Shown piece after piece: positions 9,533 to 19,199 of a stretch of 64,000 nt of DNA (position 1 is its first letter; every line of letters begins with the position of its first letter). The stretch is from Francisella persica ATCC VR-331. Its GTDB lineage: Bacteria > Pseudomonadota > Gammaproteobacteria > Francisellales > Francisellaceae. The notes beneath the pieces are model-generated. The model made no database searches. It saw nothing but the letters and a program-made list of their open reading frames with translations, and was not told where the DNA came from. The stretch covers positions 62,001 through 126,000 of the forward strand of contig NZ_CP013022.1 of assembly GCF_001653955.1 (NCBI RefSeq), read 5' to 3'. A program made the translations under genes and the position numbers.

Positions 9533-10528
9533 ATGGCACATAATACACTATCTAATAGATTTCATCAAAATATTATAATGCATTCCAAAGATGCTGGAAA
9601 AAGAATTGATATCGCAATAAATGAACAATTTGAACAGTTTTCTCGCGCTCAAATACAAAAATGGCTAAAAGAAGGCTCGATCACAGTTAATGGTCAAACT
9701 ACCAAATCAAAATATATTGTTTTAGGTGATGAGAAAGTTGAAATTAATGTCAAACTACTACCGACTAATGAATGGATTGCCCAAGATATTAAACTTAATA
9801 TAATTTATGAGGATGATAATATTATTGTCATTGATAAGCCAGTTAACATGGTAGTACATCCTGGTGCCGGAAATCCTACCGGAACAGTATCTAATGCTTT
9901 ACTACATCGCTATAAAGATCAGAATAAACTGCCACGAGCTGGTATAGTTCATCGTCTAGATAAAAATACTTCAGGATTAATGGTTGCGGCCAAAAGTAGT
10001 ATTGCTTATAACAATCTTGTCCAACAGCTTGCTGAGAGAAAAGTCTCGCGTAAATATCTTGCAATAGTTGAAGGTGAAATATATCAACAAGGTACCATCA
10101 ATCAACCGATTGGCAGAGATCCTATTAATCGCACAAAAATGGCTATCAACCATAGAGGTAAACAAGCCATTACACATTATACTCCTATCGAAGTCTATGA
10201 TGGATTTACACTTATTGAATGTCAACTTGAAACAGGAAGAACTCATCAGATTAGAATTCATATGAAAAGTATCAAACATCCACTAGTTGGTGACCAAACA
10301 TATAACAAGTCTTCAACAAAACTAGAAAAATTAGCTATAATAGCACCAACTAGACAAGCTTTGCACGCATATAAGCTCTCTTTTATCCATCCAACAACTG
10401 CAAAGATGGTTAAATTTAAAAGCAAACTTCCTGAAGATATATTAAATTTAAAAGTGCAGCTAAAGCAAACAGTTGAAATGTTCCAGGATTTTGAAGAAGA
10501 TTATTATGACTACTATGAGTATTGTTAA
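9533..10528 (+). CDS. rluD: 23S rRNA pseudouridine synthase D
   Basis: RluD makes pseudouridines 1911, 1915 and 1917 in helix 69 of 23S rRNA. The 331 residues comprise an N-terminal S4 RNA-binding domain (about residues 22-80, with RAQIQKWLKEGSITVNG) and the RluA-type catalytic domain with GIVHRLDKNTSGLMV, whose aspartate at residue 143 is the nucleophile. The ECQLETGRTHQIRIHM block is also present. The ATG at 9533 has a weak ribosome site; a start at the MHSKDAG methionine (residue 16) is possible and would still keep the S4 domain. The C-terminus is unusually acidic and tyrosine-rich (FEEDYYDYYEYC). Confidence 0.95.
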   Translation: MAHNTLSNRFHQNIIMHSKDAGKRIDIAINEQFEQFSRAQIQKWLKEGSITVNGQTTKSKYIVLGDEKVEINVKLLPTNEWIAQDIKLNIIYEDDNIIVIDKPVNMVVHPGAGNPTGTVSNALLHRYKDQNKLPRAGIVHRLDKNTSGLMVAAKSSIAYNNLVQQLAERKVSRKYLAIVEGEIYQQGTINQPIGRDPINRTKMAINHRGKQAITHYTPIEVYDGFTLIECQLETGRTHQIRIHMKSIKHPLVGDQTYNKSSTKLEKLAIIAPTRQALHAYKLSFIHPTTAKMVKFKSKLPEDILNLKVQLKQTVEMFQDFEEDYYDYYEYC

Positions 10529-10534
10529 TAAGAG

Positions 10535-11285
10535 ATTTTTGTTAAAATATTTTTTATAGTATTATCCATATCAGCAGCTATTTTATTTCAAATGAAGATA
10601 CAAAACATGCTAAAGCAAATTATTTTTTAGAATCTAGAGCCACTAAGATAGTAAAAACCTGATTTTTCTGAAATTAAAAATTTCAAAGCAAGAAAAGACG
10701 CTCTTACAAATATATGTTAACAGCAATTAAGGTTGGAATAAAGAGATATGCTTACAACAGCAATAAATTAAAAAGCTTTAAAATGCCTTGACAAAATAAA
10801 AAACTTAGATCTTATCTTGAATACTATAAAATTAAAACAAATCGCAGCATAACTAAAGAATTAGATTACCTCAGTATAAAAGTAGGTACGATCTCAACAA
10901 GCTTCGTACTCACTCAGGCGGCGCTAGAAAGTGGTTGGTGAACTTCAAGATTTGCTAAAGATTATAAATAACTATTTTGGGCTACACTGTTTTTATGAAG
11001 GATGTGGTGTCAAAGTACAAGCTTATGATATTTACCTTGAAATATTTAATAACGCCACTAAAAGTGTTCTAGGCGATTATCATAGACTTAATACATGTTC
11101 AAAGTTTGTAGGTTTTAGGATAGCTATGGATAAAATAATTAACCATCAATTACCACAAAAAAACTCTACTTGATACTCTAGAGAATTATTCTGAACTTGA
11201 TGGTCGTAAGGCAATGATGATTCAATTAAATACTGCTAATATTAAACTACAAGTTGGTATTAAAGCTATTTTTCTTGTATATTAA
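10535..11285 (+). pseudogene. Decayed Bax-type endo-beta-N-acetylglucosaminidase
   Basis: Reading across frames recovers the Bax/glucosaminidase family core: SFVLTQAALESGW at about 10893-10935, then a stop, TSRFAKDY, a frameshift, and NNYFGLHCFYEGCGVKVQAY from about 10967. A later stretch resembles the family's 'NLNTHPAY' block as RLNTCSKFVGFR. These enzymes cut peptidoglycan glycan strands. Upstream, the frame resembles the helical lead-in (IKRYAYN, YYKIKTNRSITKELDYLSI). Several stops and at least one frameshift rule out a working product; the open piece at 10931-11173 (80 codons) is only a fragment. The family call rests on recognised motifs. Confidence 0.7.
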
Positions 11286-11317
11286 TTATTAGGTTAGTTG
11301 TTATGTAAAAAAAATAA

Positions 11318-12415
11318 ATGAAAATAAATATCGATCAAAACACTATTTATTTTGCAGGTTTGTTAACTCTCAAACGAATTAACCCCAAGCTATTTGAGAA
11401 AAAAATTTTTCGAGCTAAAGCTACTATAAAGCAAATTGATATCACAAAGATTGAAACTATTGATACAGCTGGAGCTTACTTTATTCTTAAAATTCTTAAA
11501 GATCTAGGACTTACTAAAAAAGATTTAGTTTTTAATGGCAAGGATAAAAATCTTATTGATCTTGTTGCAAATAACTATCCAACTAAAATTGATAAAGAAT
11601 ACTCACACAAATCTAATATAGTTTTTACTAGCATTTACACCCTTGGTAAAAGTACGAATAATCTTCTTCTAGAAGTTAAAACAAGTATTATTTTCCTAGG
11701 AGCTATTTTTTTAGGTTATCTAACTCTTATTCGTAATCCGTATAAATCTTTCTTTTCTATAGTGCTAAATATTGCTTATGACTCAACCATTAAAGCCTTA
11801 AGTATAGTAATGTTGTTGTCATTAATTATCGGGCTTGTTTTAACATACTTGCCACTTAACTTAATGATGCAGTACGGTACACAGATATTTGTTGTAGATA
11901 TGTTAGGTATATCTTCATTTAGAGAATTTGCTCCTTTATTTACAGCAATTATTATTGCTGGTAGGAGTGGCTCCGCATTTACCTCAGAAATTGGTATTAT
12001 GAAAGTCAATGAAGAAATAGATGCTTTACAAACTATTGGTGAAGATCCAATACAACGCCTAGTATTACCAAGGATAACTGCTTTGATAATAAGCTTACCC
12101 GTACTAACTGTAATTGCGATGATTGCAAACATTATCGGCGGTATTATTATTGCAGATATAATCGCATGGATCACACCTTTACAGTTTATCCAAAGACTGT
12201 TTTCAAATGTTAATGTTAACCATTTTTATATTGGTTTACTTAAAACACCTTTTTTTGCTCTAGTTATAGCTGGAATAGGTTGTCATCAGGGTTTAGCAGT
12301 TAGAAGAGATTCACAAAGTGTTGGTAAAGCAACAACTACTAGTGTAGTCTACTCGATATTTTTAATAATTGTTGTTGATGCTATTTTTGCAGTATCATTA
12401 AATGGTGTTGCTTAG
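11318..12415 (+). CDS. mlaE: Mla-type lipid ABC transporter permease with fused STAS domain
   Basis: A 365-residue inner-membrane permease of the MlaE family. It forms the core of an MCE transporter that moves phospholipids between inner and outer membrane. Residues 1-~105 are a STAS domain (IDITKIETIDTAGAYFILKIL), the part supplied by separate MlaB in E. coli. From ~120 on come about five membrane segments with family motifs FREFAPLFTAIIIAGRSGSAFTSE and the 'EIDALQTIGEDP' cytoplasmic loop that contacts the ATPase. It opens a four-gene operon with mlaF 15 bases downstream. Its start has a poor ribosome site; an alternative start was not evident. Confidence 0.9.
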   Translation: MKINIDQNTIYFAGLLTLKRINPKLFEKKIFRAKATIKQIDITKIETIDTAGAYFILKILKDLGLTKKDLVFNGKDKNLIDLVANNYPTKIDKEYSHKSNIVFTSIYTLGKSTNNLLLEVKTSIIFLGAIFLGYLTLIRNPYKSFFSIVLNIAYDSTIKALSIVMLLSLIIGLVLTYLPLNLMMQYGTQIFVVDMLGISSFREFAPLFTAIIIAGRSGSAFTSEIGIMKVNEEIDALQTIGEDPIQRLVLPRITALIISLPVLTVIAMIANIIGGIIIADIIAWITPLQFIQRLFSNVNVNHFYIGLLKTPFFALVIAGIGCHQGLAVRRDSQSVGKATTTSVVYSIFLIIVVDAIFAVSLNGVA

Positions 12416-12430
12416 GGAGAAATCAAACCA

Positions 12431-13192
12431 ATGAGTCAGAGTTTAATTCAAGTAAGAAACCTAAGTACAAAGCTTGGTAAAGAATGGATTCATAAAGATC
12501 TAAACCTTGATATACCTTTTGAGAAAATAAGCTGTATCATCGGTACTAGTGGTTGTGGTAAAACTACATTAATGCGTGAAATTCTTATGCTCCAACCAAT
12601 TTACTCCGGTAAAATTTTCTTGCTTGACCAAGAGATATCAAAACTTGCTTATAACCCAATCAATCGTAAAGAAATATCAAGTAAAATGAGTATGATGTTT
12701 CAACATTGTGCACTTTTTTCTTCTTTAACTAATCTACAAAACGTCATCTTTCCTCTTAGGCAACATACAAAACTACCTATAGAAATACTTACTGACATAG
12801 CAATTATAAAATTAAAAATGGTGGGGCTTAAAGAAGAAGCATTTAATAAATACCCTTCTGAGATAAGTGGCGGAATGTTAAAGAGAGTAGCTCTAGCAAG
12901 AACAATAGTTTTAGATCCTAAAGTTGTCTTTTTAGATGAGCCTAATGCTGGCTTAGACCCATATTCTGCCAGAGCTATAGATGATCTTATTTTGTATCTA
13001 AAAGAAGAGCTTAAAATGTCAGTAGTAATGATTACTCATGATCTCAATACTATTTGGCATATTGTTGACGATATAATATATATGGATGAAAAGAGAATAA
13101 TGCTTCATGATACTGTTGAGTTTGTATCCCAACAAACGCAGTATGAAAGTATAAGAAAATTTTTTGACTCACATAATGATGGTAAGTATTAG
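12431..13192 (+). CDS. mlaF: Mla-type lipid ABC transporter ATPase
   Basis: A 253-residue ABC ATPase with Walker A GTSGCGKT at 38-45, Q-loop near 91, signature ISGGMLKR at 145-152, Walker B VVFLDE at 165-170 and switch histidine 203 (MITHD). The methionine inside the signature (SGGMLKR) is the variant typical of MlaF and plant TGD3 rather than import ATPases with SGGQ. It powers the MlaE/MlaD complex at the inner membrane. Its ribosome site (gggaga) sits after the mlaE stop, and its stop lies in the ribosome site of mlaD. Confidence 0.93.
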   Translation: MSQSLIQVRNLSTKLGKEWIHKDLNLDIPFEKISCIIGTSGCGKTTLMREILMLQPIYSGKIFLLDQEISKLAYNPINRKEISSKMSMMFQHCALFSSLTNLQNVIFPLRQHTKLPIEILTDIAIIKLKMVGLKEEAFNKYPSEISGGMLKRVALARTIVLDPKVVFLDEPNAGLDPYSARAIDDLILYLKEELKMSVVMITHDLNTIWHIVDDIIYMDEKRIMLHDTVEFVSQQTQYESIRKFFDSHNDGKY

Positions 13193-13202
13193 GAGCTTCA
13201 TA

Positions 13203-13928
13203 ATGAACGAAAATAGTATAAAAAATCTAATCGCCGGCCTATTTGTGATTTTTATGGTATTTGTAATGATATTTATAGGCTTCTTTTTATCTGGAGGCTT
13301 TAAAGATCAAGATACTACAACATTTGTGACAAATTTCAAAAGTATTTCAGGACTTAATGTTGGCTCAGATGTTTCTTACAAAGGTTTTAGTATTGGTAAA
13401 GTATCTGATATATCGATAAATAAAAATAATCCTAAGCTTGTTAGTGTTTACATGAATATAAATAGTCAAATACCAATATATAAACAAACTGTAGCAACAT
13501 TACAAAGTATTGGAATTACAGGTCAGTCAAAAGTTGAGCTTTCTTTAGATATTGATGAAGAAAATACTAGTCTAGATCTACTACCTAACAAAAAAGGACA
13601 AATTCCCGAGATTAAATCAAAACCATCACAGCTTGAAAGTATCTTGAATAGAGTTGGTGCAATAGCTAGCTCACTTGAGAAGATTTCTGGCAAACTTAAC
13701 AAAATGATGTCTCCTGAAAATTTAGAAAGATTTAATGAGTTTAGTGATAATGTAAACATACTTTTATATGACCTAAGTAACTCATCAAGTTACTTTAATA
13801 AAACTCTGATGAATCTAAATGAGACTATGACTGAAAGTCAAGAAACCATTACTAGACTTAATGATGTCATCAGAATACTTGAGTATGATCCTTCAACTAT
13901 TGTCAGAGGCATAGACCATGAGGAATAA
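13203..13928 (+). CDS. mlaD: MCE-domain lipid-binding protein MlaD
   Basis: A 241-residue single-pass protein: N-terminal membrane anchor (residues ~10-31), then one MCE domain (~38-115, containing GLNVGSDVSYKGFSIGKV and GQSKVELSLDI), then a long helical tail to ~240. MCE domains form a hexameric ring that carries lipid from or to MlaE. The start at 13203 is chosen because the taggagc ribosome site lies just upstream; an earlier in-frame ATG at 13164 would sit inside mlaF. The tail is longer than in E. coli MlaD (183 residues) and may act as a periplasmic coiled-coil extension. Confidence 0.9.
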   Translation: MNENSIKNLIAGLFVIFMVFVMIFIGFFLSGGFKDQDTTTFVTNFKSISGLNVGSDVSYKGFSIGKVSDISINKNNPKLVSVYMNINSQIPIYKQTVATLQSIGITGQSKVELSLDIDEENTSLDLLPNKKGQIPEIKSKPSQLESILNRVGAIASSLEKISGKLNKMMSPENLERFNEFSDNVNILLYDLSNSSSYFNKTLMNLNETMTESQETITRLNDVIRILEYDPSTIVRGIDHEE

Positions 13929-13932
13929 AACC

Positions 13933-14631
13933 ATGAAAAAATACTTATTATTAATTATATTATTTTTACCTTTGCAATCATTTGCTTTTTCGTTTTTTGG
14001 TGCCCCCGTAAAAGTACCAGAACAAAAAGAATATGTTATCTATAGTAAAAAAATAGAATCAAAACCATTACCAGATACTAAAAATGCTAATATTAGTACG
14101 ACTTTACTAGTATATAATATCCAAACTCAAACCTCGACATCAACGCAAATGTTTTACCTAAAAGGTAATCGTCTTTATACATTTAAAAATAGCTATTGGG
14201 CGATGCCGGTATCAAAAATGCTTACTGTAGCAACTTTTGAATATATCCTAGATCATAATATAGTTAATAATCTTGCTTTCCAAGATATTAATATTCGTCA
14301 AGATTTTACTCTGTCAGGAACAACTACTTATGGACCAATATTAGATTTAGATGATAAACAGTTTTACTTTTATATAACCTTCTATCTAAAAAATGAAAAG
14401 ACAGGTTTTACAAAAATAACAACAATCAAATATCATCAAAAAATACCAGATGATAAAGTAGATGCAACCTTATATGCTCAGATGACTAATACTGCATTGA
14501 TAAATATATTCTCGCAATTAAAGCCTTGGCTAATCAAAAATCTGAAAATCCAAAAACATAAAAATAAAGAAATCCAAGCTAAATATAAAAATACTAACAA
14601 TTTCCTCAAACCTTTATTAGCTAAGCAATAA
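13933..14631 (+). CDS. ABC-type transport auxiliary protein (PqiC/DUF330-like)
   Basis: A 232-residue exported protein from the ATG at 13933; an earlier ATG at 13918 overlaps mlaD and would put extra charged residues before the signal. The signal peptide (MKKYLLLIILFLPLQSFAFS) lacks a lipobox cysteine, unlike PqiC lipoproteins. The mature part alternates strands and helices, with the TTLLVYNIQTQTS and WAMPVSKMLTVATFEYIL regions resembling the ABC_trans_aux fold, which partners MCE systems. Its place right after mlaD fits an outer-membrane or periplasmic partner replacing MlaC. The family match is by resemblance and context, so it is moderate. Confidence 0.6.
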   Translation: MKKYLLLIILFLPLQSFAFSFFGAPVKVPEQKEYVIYSKKIESKPLPDTKNANISTTLLVYNIQTQTSTSTQMFYLKGNRLYTFKNSYWAMPVSKMLTVATFEYILDHNIVNNLAFQDINIRQDFTLSGTTTYGPILDLDDKQFYFYITFYLKNEKTGFTKITTIKYHQKIPDDKVDATLYAQMTNTALINIFSQLKPWLIKNLKIQKHKNKEIQAKYKNTNNFLKPLLAKQ

Positions 14632-15307
14632 AGCTAGATGCTAAACCTATCAATCCACCAAACACCCCACCCCATACTACTAACCATCCTAGATGCTCGT
14701 ATATAATTTTTTGAATTATTTCTTTAACCATTTGTGGAGTTAGCTCAACTAAACGACTATCTATAAGTCTCTCAATCTTTTCTGCCTCTTGTTGAGAAAT
14801 ACTATTTGTGTCGATATCTATTGATGATAGTAGCTCAATTATTTTTGAATCTATTTTTTTAGTAAATGGTTCTCTTAATTCTTCTAAAGCCCCTATGCCG
14901 CCAAGAAATATTTCAATCATTGAGCCATATTTACTACTCATAAACATATCAATAAAACTATCAAAGATCTTATTATAATCAATTTTAGCTGCAATATTAT
15001 CAGATAGATACCTTTTAATATCATCACTCTTAAGAAAATTGTTTAAGTTCTGCTGCGAAAAAAATTGCTCCATAATCATTTTTTTTATAGCTCGCTTAAA
15101 GCTTTCAAATTTGTTAGGAATAATGCCTGAGCCGTAGAGAAATGGAATTTTCTCAAAGAGCATATATATTGCTATCCAGTTAGTCAATGCTCCTGACAAA
15201 GCATAAAAACCAATATTTTTGATATGTTTTTCAGCAAAATACCAGCCAAGTATTGATAGTATTACAGCAACCAAATTAGTTACAAAACTTTTATTTAAAA
15301 CACACAT
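14621..15307 (-). CDS. DUF445 family membrane protein
   Basis: A 228-residue protein with an N-terminal membrane segment (VAVILSILGWYF), the family block GALTNWIAIYMLFEKIPFLYGSGIIP at residues ~38-63, a charged helical middle and a C-terminal membrane segment (LVVWGGVFGGLIGLASS). DUF445/YheB proteins are inner-membrane proteins with both ends embedded; their function is unclear. Its end overlaps the end of the convergent transport auxiliary gene by 11 bases. There is a good ribosome-site-like tract upstream of 15307 (aggaaaa). Confidence 0.85.
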   Translation of the reverse strand: MCVLNKSFVTNLVAVILSILGWYFAEKHIKNIGFYALSGALTNWIAIYMLFEKIPFLYGSGIIPNKFESFKRAIKKMIMEQFFSQQNLNNFLKSDDIKRYLSDNIAAKIDYNKIFDSFIDMFMSSKYGSMIEIFLGGIGALEELREPFTKKIDSKIIELLSSIDIDTNSISQQEAEKIERLIDSRLVELTPQMVKEIIQKIIYEHLGWLVVWGGVFGGLIGLASSFIA

Positions 15308-15377
15308 AAATTTTTCCTACCTTTAAATAATTAAGAATTTATAATAACAGATAAGTATTTTATCAAATTTTAACTTT

Positions 15378-16103
15378 ATGAGAACTATTCGAGGTTTTTT
15401 AGCTAATATTTCGACAAAGACTACAATCTTAAGTATTTCAGGAGAATACTACAATTATTTCAAAAATGTATTACGCTTAAAAAAATCCGATATTATTGAA
15501 TTATTCAATGATTATGATGGCTTACAATATAAGACTAAAATTATCACGATTGACAATAAAAATATAACCCTTGAAGTAATAGATAAAAAGCATATCAACA
15601 ATGAAAATAACTATATTACAAACATTTATCAAGCTATTATTAAAAACGAAAATTTTGAGCTTGTAATTCAAAAGGCTACCGAACTAGGAGTAAATAATAT
15701 ATATCCTATTATTACTGAGTTTACAAATCATAAGTTTGATAAAAATGGTTTTGATAAAAAGTTAGAACGCTGGCATAAAATTGCCATAGTAGCTAGTGAG
15801 CAATGTGGACGTGTTTTTATCCCTAAAATTCATACTCCTATCGATATTAATGATATACAAATACCTCAAAATGATTCAAATATAGTGTTATGTCCATATA
15901 CTCAGACAAAAAAAGATTTTGAGCAACAAGTTAAATCTAGTACAGATTTTAATATCTTTATTGGTCCAGAAGGTGGCTTTAGTAATAAAGAGATGATTAA
16001 ATTTCATAGCAACAATTTTTATACAATTAATTTAGGTAAAAGAATTCTCAAAGCTGAAACTGCACCAATAAACATATTATCAATTATAAACTTTCTTAAA
16101 TAG
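15378..16103 (+). CDS. rsmE: 16S rRNA m3U1498 methyltransferase
   Basis: A 241-residue SPOUT-class methyltransferase that modifies U1498 in the 16S decoding region. An N-terminal PUA-like domain (to ~70) is followed by the trefoil-knot domain. Seen: ELVIQKATELGVNNIYPI (~95-112), the AdoMet loop IGPEGGFSNKEM (~195-206), and LGKRILKAETAPINIL near the end, all RsmE hallmarks. It is close to the usual length (about 243). It diverges from the DUF445 gene with 70 bases between starts. Confidence 0.93.
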   Translation: MRTIRGFLANISTKTTILSISGEYYNYFKNVLRLKKSDIIELFNDYDGLQYKTKIITIDNKNITLEVIDKKHINNENNYITNIYQAIIKNENFELVIQKATELGVNNIYPIITEFTNHKFDKNGFDKKLERWHKIAIVASEQCGRVFIPKIHTPIDINDIQIPQNDSNIVLCPYTQTKKDFEQQVKSSTDFNIFIGPEGGFSNKEMIKFHSNNFYTINLGKRILKAETAPINILSIINFLK

Positions 16104-16126
16104 CTAAGTATTTCGGTAAATAATTA

Positions 16127-17330
16127 TTGCAAAAGATTGTTCTCAGTGCTCTAGTGACTCTTTTAGTCTTCTTAATATTACGAGAAAATGCCAATGCAAA
16201 AAAATTATCGCGCCTTTATGTGGATTGTCTGAGATATAGAATTCTGAGAAAGATTTGGCTTTTATGGCTTTCAGGCAATTATTGCTCTGTATTTTACCCA
16301 AAGCTATTTTATTGGAGCTATAGTACTTGATTTATCTTACTTGGGTTCATCTTTACAGATAAACAAATCATTTATTATATTTTTGCAGGAATTATTATAG
16401 GCAAGGCTATATTCAAAGCAAGTCCATTCTTCTTTGATTTGAAAGATGTTTATAAAGGTGATGGGCATTTAAATAGTACTAGGGCCTTATACTACCTTGC
16501 TATTAATGGAGACTAATCTCATATGGCATTGATACCTATGGTATCACTATATATACTCATGCTTTTATACTCTGTGGTATTGGCTTATTTATCGGTATAG
16601 CAGGATTTATATTATTTTATATAAATAGAAGGTCTGGATACAGAAGTTGGTAAACATACTGTAAACAAAACACCTGCAAAATATATCCTTGCTTGAAGCA
16701 TTACAGCATTTTTAATAATAGCGAATATTCTTCCTAATAAAACTCAGTGTATATAATTAACAGCTGTGTCGTAACTATTGCTACACTATATTTCTTATAG
16801 TAGCTTTTTTAAACCTTAAGTCATATAAAGGAAATATGATGTTAGTATGTACTTATTGTTGAGTCAATAAATTTCTACTCTTTATACTTTTAAATACCAA
16901 CTACACTAACTTTCTTTGCCCAGCACAATGTCGAGCTTTCTGTATTTGGTTGGCATATTCCTGCTACACAATATCGGTTTTAAAATCCTTTAGGGATTTT
17001 AATATATTTTCACATATTCTGGCAGCATTATACAAAAAAGTTAATTAGTACACGCTACCAAATTCTATATCAAAATAGCATTAATGTTTGTCTAATATGC
17101 AACTTTATATTCTACGAAATACTTCGCAACAAACGCTATAGTTTCAGGTAACTGGCTAATTATACCTTACGCAAGCTCTACTTTAGGTGAGCTAATAATA
17201 TCATGACTTGGGCAATGGTTTCTGAACTGCTTAGAACACATATATGGCGTAGTTGATTATGTCACTATTGGCATTTTAATTACAACAATTTATTATGGTG
17301 ATTTTGACTCCTATATATAATAAGTAATAT
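16127..17330 (+). pseudogene. Decayed POT-family peptide transporter
   Basis: Pieces of a proton-dependent oligopeptide transporter (DtpA/DtpB-like) can be read across frames: IIIGKAIFKASPFFFDL (about 16390-16440), ALYYLAING (about 16485), a TM stretch near 16560-16630, then TFFAQHNVELSVFGWHIPATQ (about 16913-16970). The last matches the POT block 'LNLFAxNNVxxxxFGxxINPxQ'. Fragments GEL and AMVSEL near 17190-17225 match the C-terminal 'LGELxxSPVGLAMVSxL' region. Many stops make it nonfunctional. The open run at 16127-16330 is only its first decayed part. Confidence 0.72.
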
Positions 17331-17503
17331 AAATAGAATTATAAGTTATTGATGATCATAAAGCAGATATTGATAACTTACATACCATCCTGAGAACTAA
17401 AAAATATAATTTTATGGTTTCCTACCATATATACTTGTAAATCTATTTCAATAGTTTGTTTTTTTGCTAGAATTACTTCTAGTAATTAACAACCTTATTT
17501 AAC

Positions 17504-19195
17504 ATGAGTACATTTTCTAACAAAACATGGTTAGCTAATTATCCTGATTATACTCCTGAGAATATTGCAGAAAACCATGATACAGTTTTAGATCTATATG
17601 AAAAAGCGATTATACAATTTCCCTATAGAGAAGCTGTATCATGTCACGATGTAAATCTAACTTTTCTTGAACTTGATAAGATAGCTACTAAAATTGCTAG
17701 CTTTCTGCAAAATAAACTTAGAATTAACAAAGGTGATAGAGTAGCGATCGTACTACCTAACTGCTTACAATTTACTGTTAGTTTATTTGCCTGTGTTAAA
17801 ATTGGTGCTGTATTTGTCAACACTAACCCTCTTTATACTGTAGATGAGATTGAGGCAATATTCAATAACTGTAATGTCAAAACTGCAATTGTTATGGATA
17901 TGTTTGCTCATCATATGCAAAAAGCCCGTTTAAATATCGACTCTTTAGAGAATGTAATTGTTACAAATATTGCTGATTTATATCCATTCCCTAAAAAACA
18001 GATTATTGGTTTTGTCTCCAAATATCTAATTGAAAATAAACCCAAATATACAAAAAGTAATTTTATCCAGTTTAGTAAAGCCATCAAAGCCGATGCAAAT
18101 TTATATAAAAAACCAGTTTTGACAAAACATGATATCTTATGCTTACAGTATTCAAGTGGGACGACAGGTAAGCCTAAAGGAGTAATACTAACGCATAATA
18201 ATATTGCATCAAATATCCAACAAGTTTGGGCATGGATCAAGCATGACATAAATATGTCTGATCAAGTAATCATAACAGCCCTACCTCTTTACCACATATT
18301 CTCACTTAGTGCTAATTTACTTTGCTTCTTTTTTGCTGGTGCAAAAAATGTCTTAATTCCAAACGCTAAGGATATTAAGAATCTCATTAAGACTATGTCA
18401 AAAAATGAGTTCACTATTTTTAACGGTCTTAATACTCTTTATATGACAATGCTTGAACATCCTGATTTCGAAAAAATAAACAAAACAAAATATCAGTATT
18501 CTTTAAGTGGTGGTATGCCAATTTCGCGTAAAATATATTTACAATGGCTAGACAGAACAGGAGTAGAGCTAAAAGAAGGATATGGTATGACTGAAATGTC
18601 ACCTGCAATTGCTTTAAATAAGTTTAATGAGTCTGAGGATGATTATTTTGGTACTTGTGGCTACCCTATTCCAAGTACACAACTTAGTATTCGCGATATT
18701 CACACTCATCAAGAGATAAATGAATGTTTTAAAGAAGGTGAAATCTGGCTTAAAGGTCCCCAAAAGTGTCAAGGTTTCTGGAATGATAAAGAAAATAATG
18801 GACTCTACTTTACTGCAGATGGTTGGCTAAAGACTGGTGATATCGGCTATGTAGACAAAAAAGGCCGCTTAACTATATCCGATAGAATCAAAAATATGAT
18901 TATTGTCTCAGGTTTTAATGTTTATCCAAGGGAAATTGAGATATGTATCCTTAAATTAGATTATGTAAGAGAGGTTGCTGTCACTGGAGTTAACTCAAAA
19001 ACATCTGGTGAAAGAGCTATAGCTTTTATTTTATTGGAAAAAGGCTCTAATGCAACTGAGGAGGATATTATCAAATACTGCAAAGATAAATTAGCGAGTT
19101 ATAAAGTTCCTAAATCGTGTATATTTGTAGAAAATTTACCAAAAAATAATACTGGTAAAATAGATTTTAAGAAACTAAAAAATCAATTCTTATAA
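17504..19195 (+). CDS. fadD: Long-chain acyl-CoA synthetase
   Basis: A 563-residue AMP-forming ligase that activates fatty acids to acyl-CoA, acting at the inner membrane for beta-oxidation or lipid use. The P-loop motif YSSGTTGKPKG is at residues 216-226, the YGMTE adenylate motif at ~361, the hinge region TGDIGYVDKKGR at ~443, and the catalytic lysine motif NNTGKIDFKKL near the end. Length matches E. coli FadD (561). It sits alone between two decayed genes (a POT transporter and an AraC regulator). No FadR-type operator was recognised. Confidence 0.93.
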   Translation: MSTFSNKTWLANYPDYTPENIAENHDTVLDLYEKAIIQFPYREAVSCHDVNLTFLELDKIATKIASFLQNKLRINKGDRVAIVLPNCLQFTVSLFACVKIGAVFVNTNPLYTVDEIEAIFNNCNVKTAIVMDMFAHHMQKARLNIDSLENVIVTNIADLYPFPKKQIIGFVSKYLIENKPKYTKSNFIQFSKAIKADANLYKKPVLTKHDILCLQYSSGTTGKPKGVILTHNNIASNIQQVWAWIKHDINMSDQVIITALPLYHIFSLSANLLCFFFAGAKNVLIPNAKDIKNLIKTMSKNEFTIFNGLNTLYMTMLEHPDFEKINKTKYQYSLSGGMPISRKIYLQWLDRTGVELKEGYGMTEMSPAIALNKFNESEDDYFGTCGYPIPSTQLSIRDIHTHQEINECFKEGEIWLKGPQKCQGFWNDKENNGLYFTADGWLKTGDIGYVDKKGRLTISDRIKNMIIVSGFNVYPREIEICILKLDYVREVAVTGVNSKTSGERAIAFILLEKGSNATEEDIIKYCKDKLASYKVPKSCIFVENLPKNNTGKIDFKKLKNQFL

Positions 19196-19199
19196 ATAT

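Noticed and set aside
13164-13202. Earlier in-frame start for mlaD
   Set aside because: It would overlap the end of mlaF and has no ribosome site, whereas 13203 has one.
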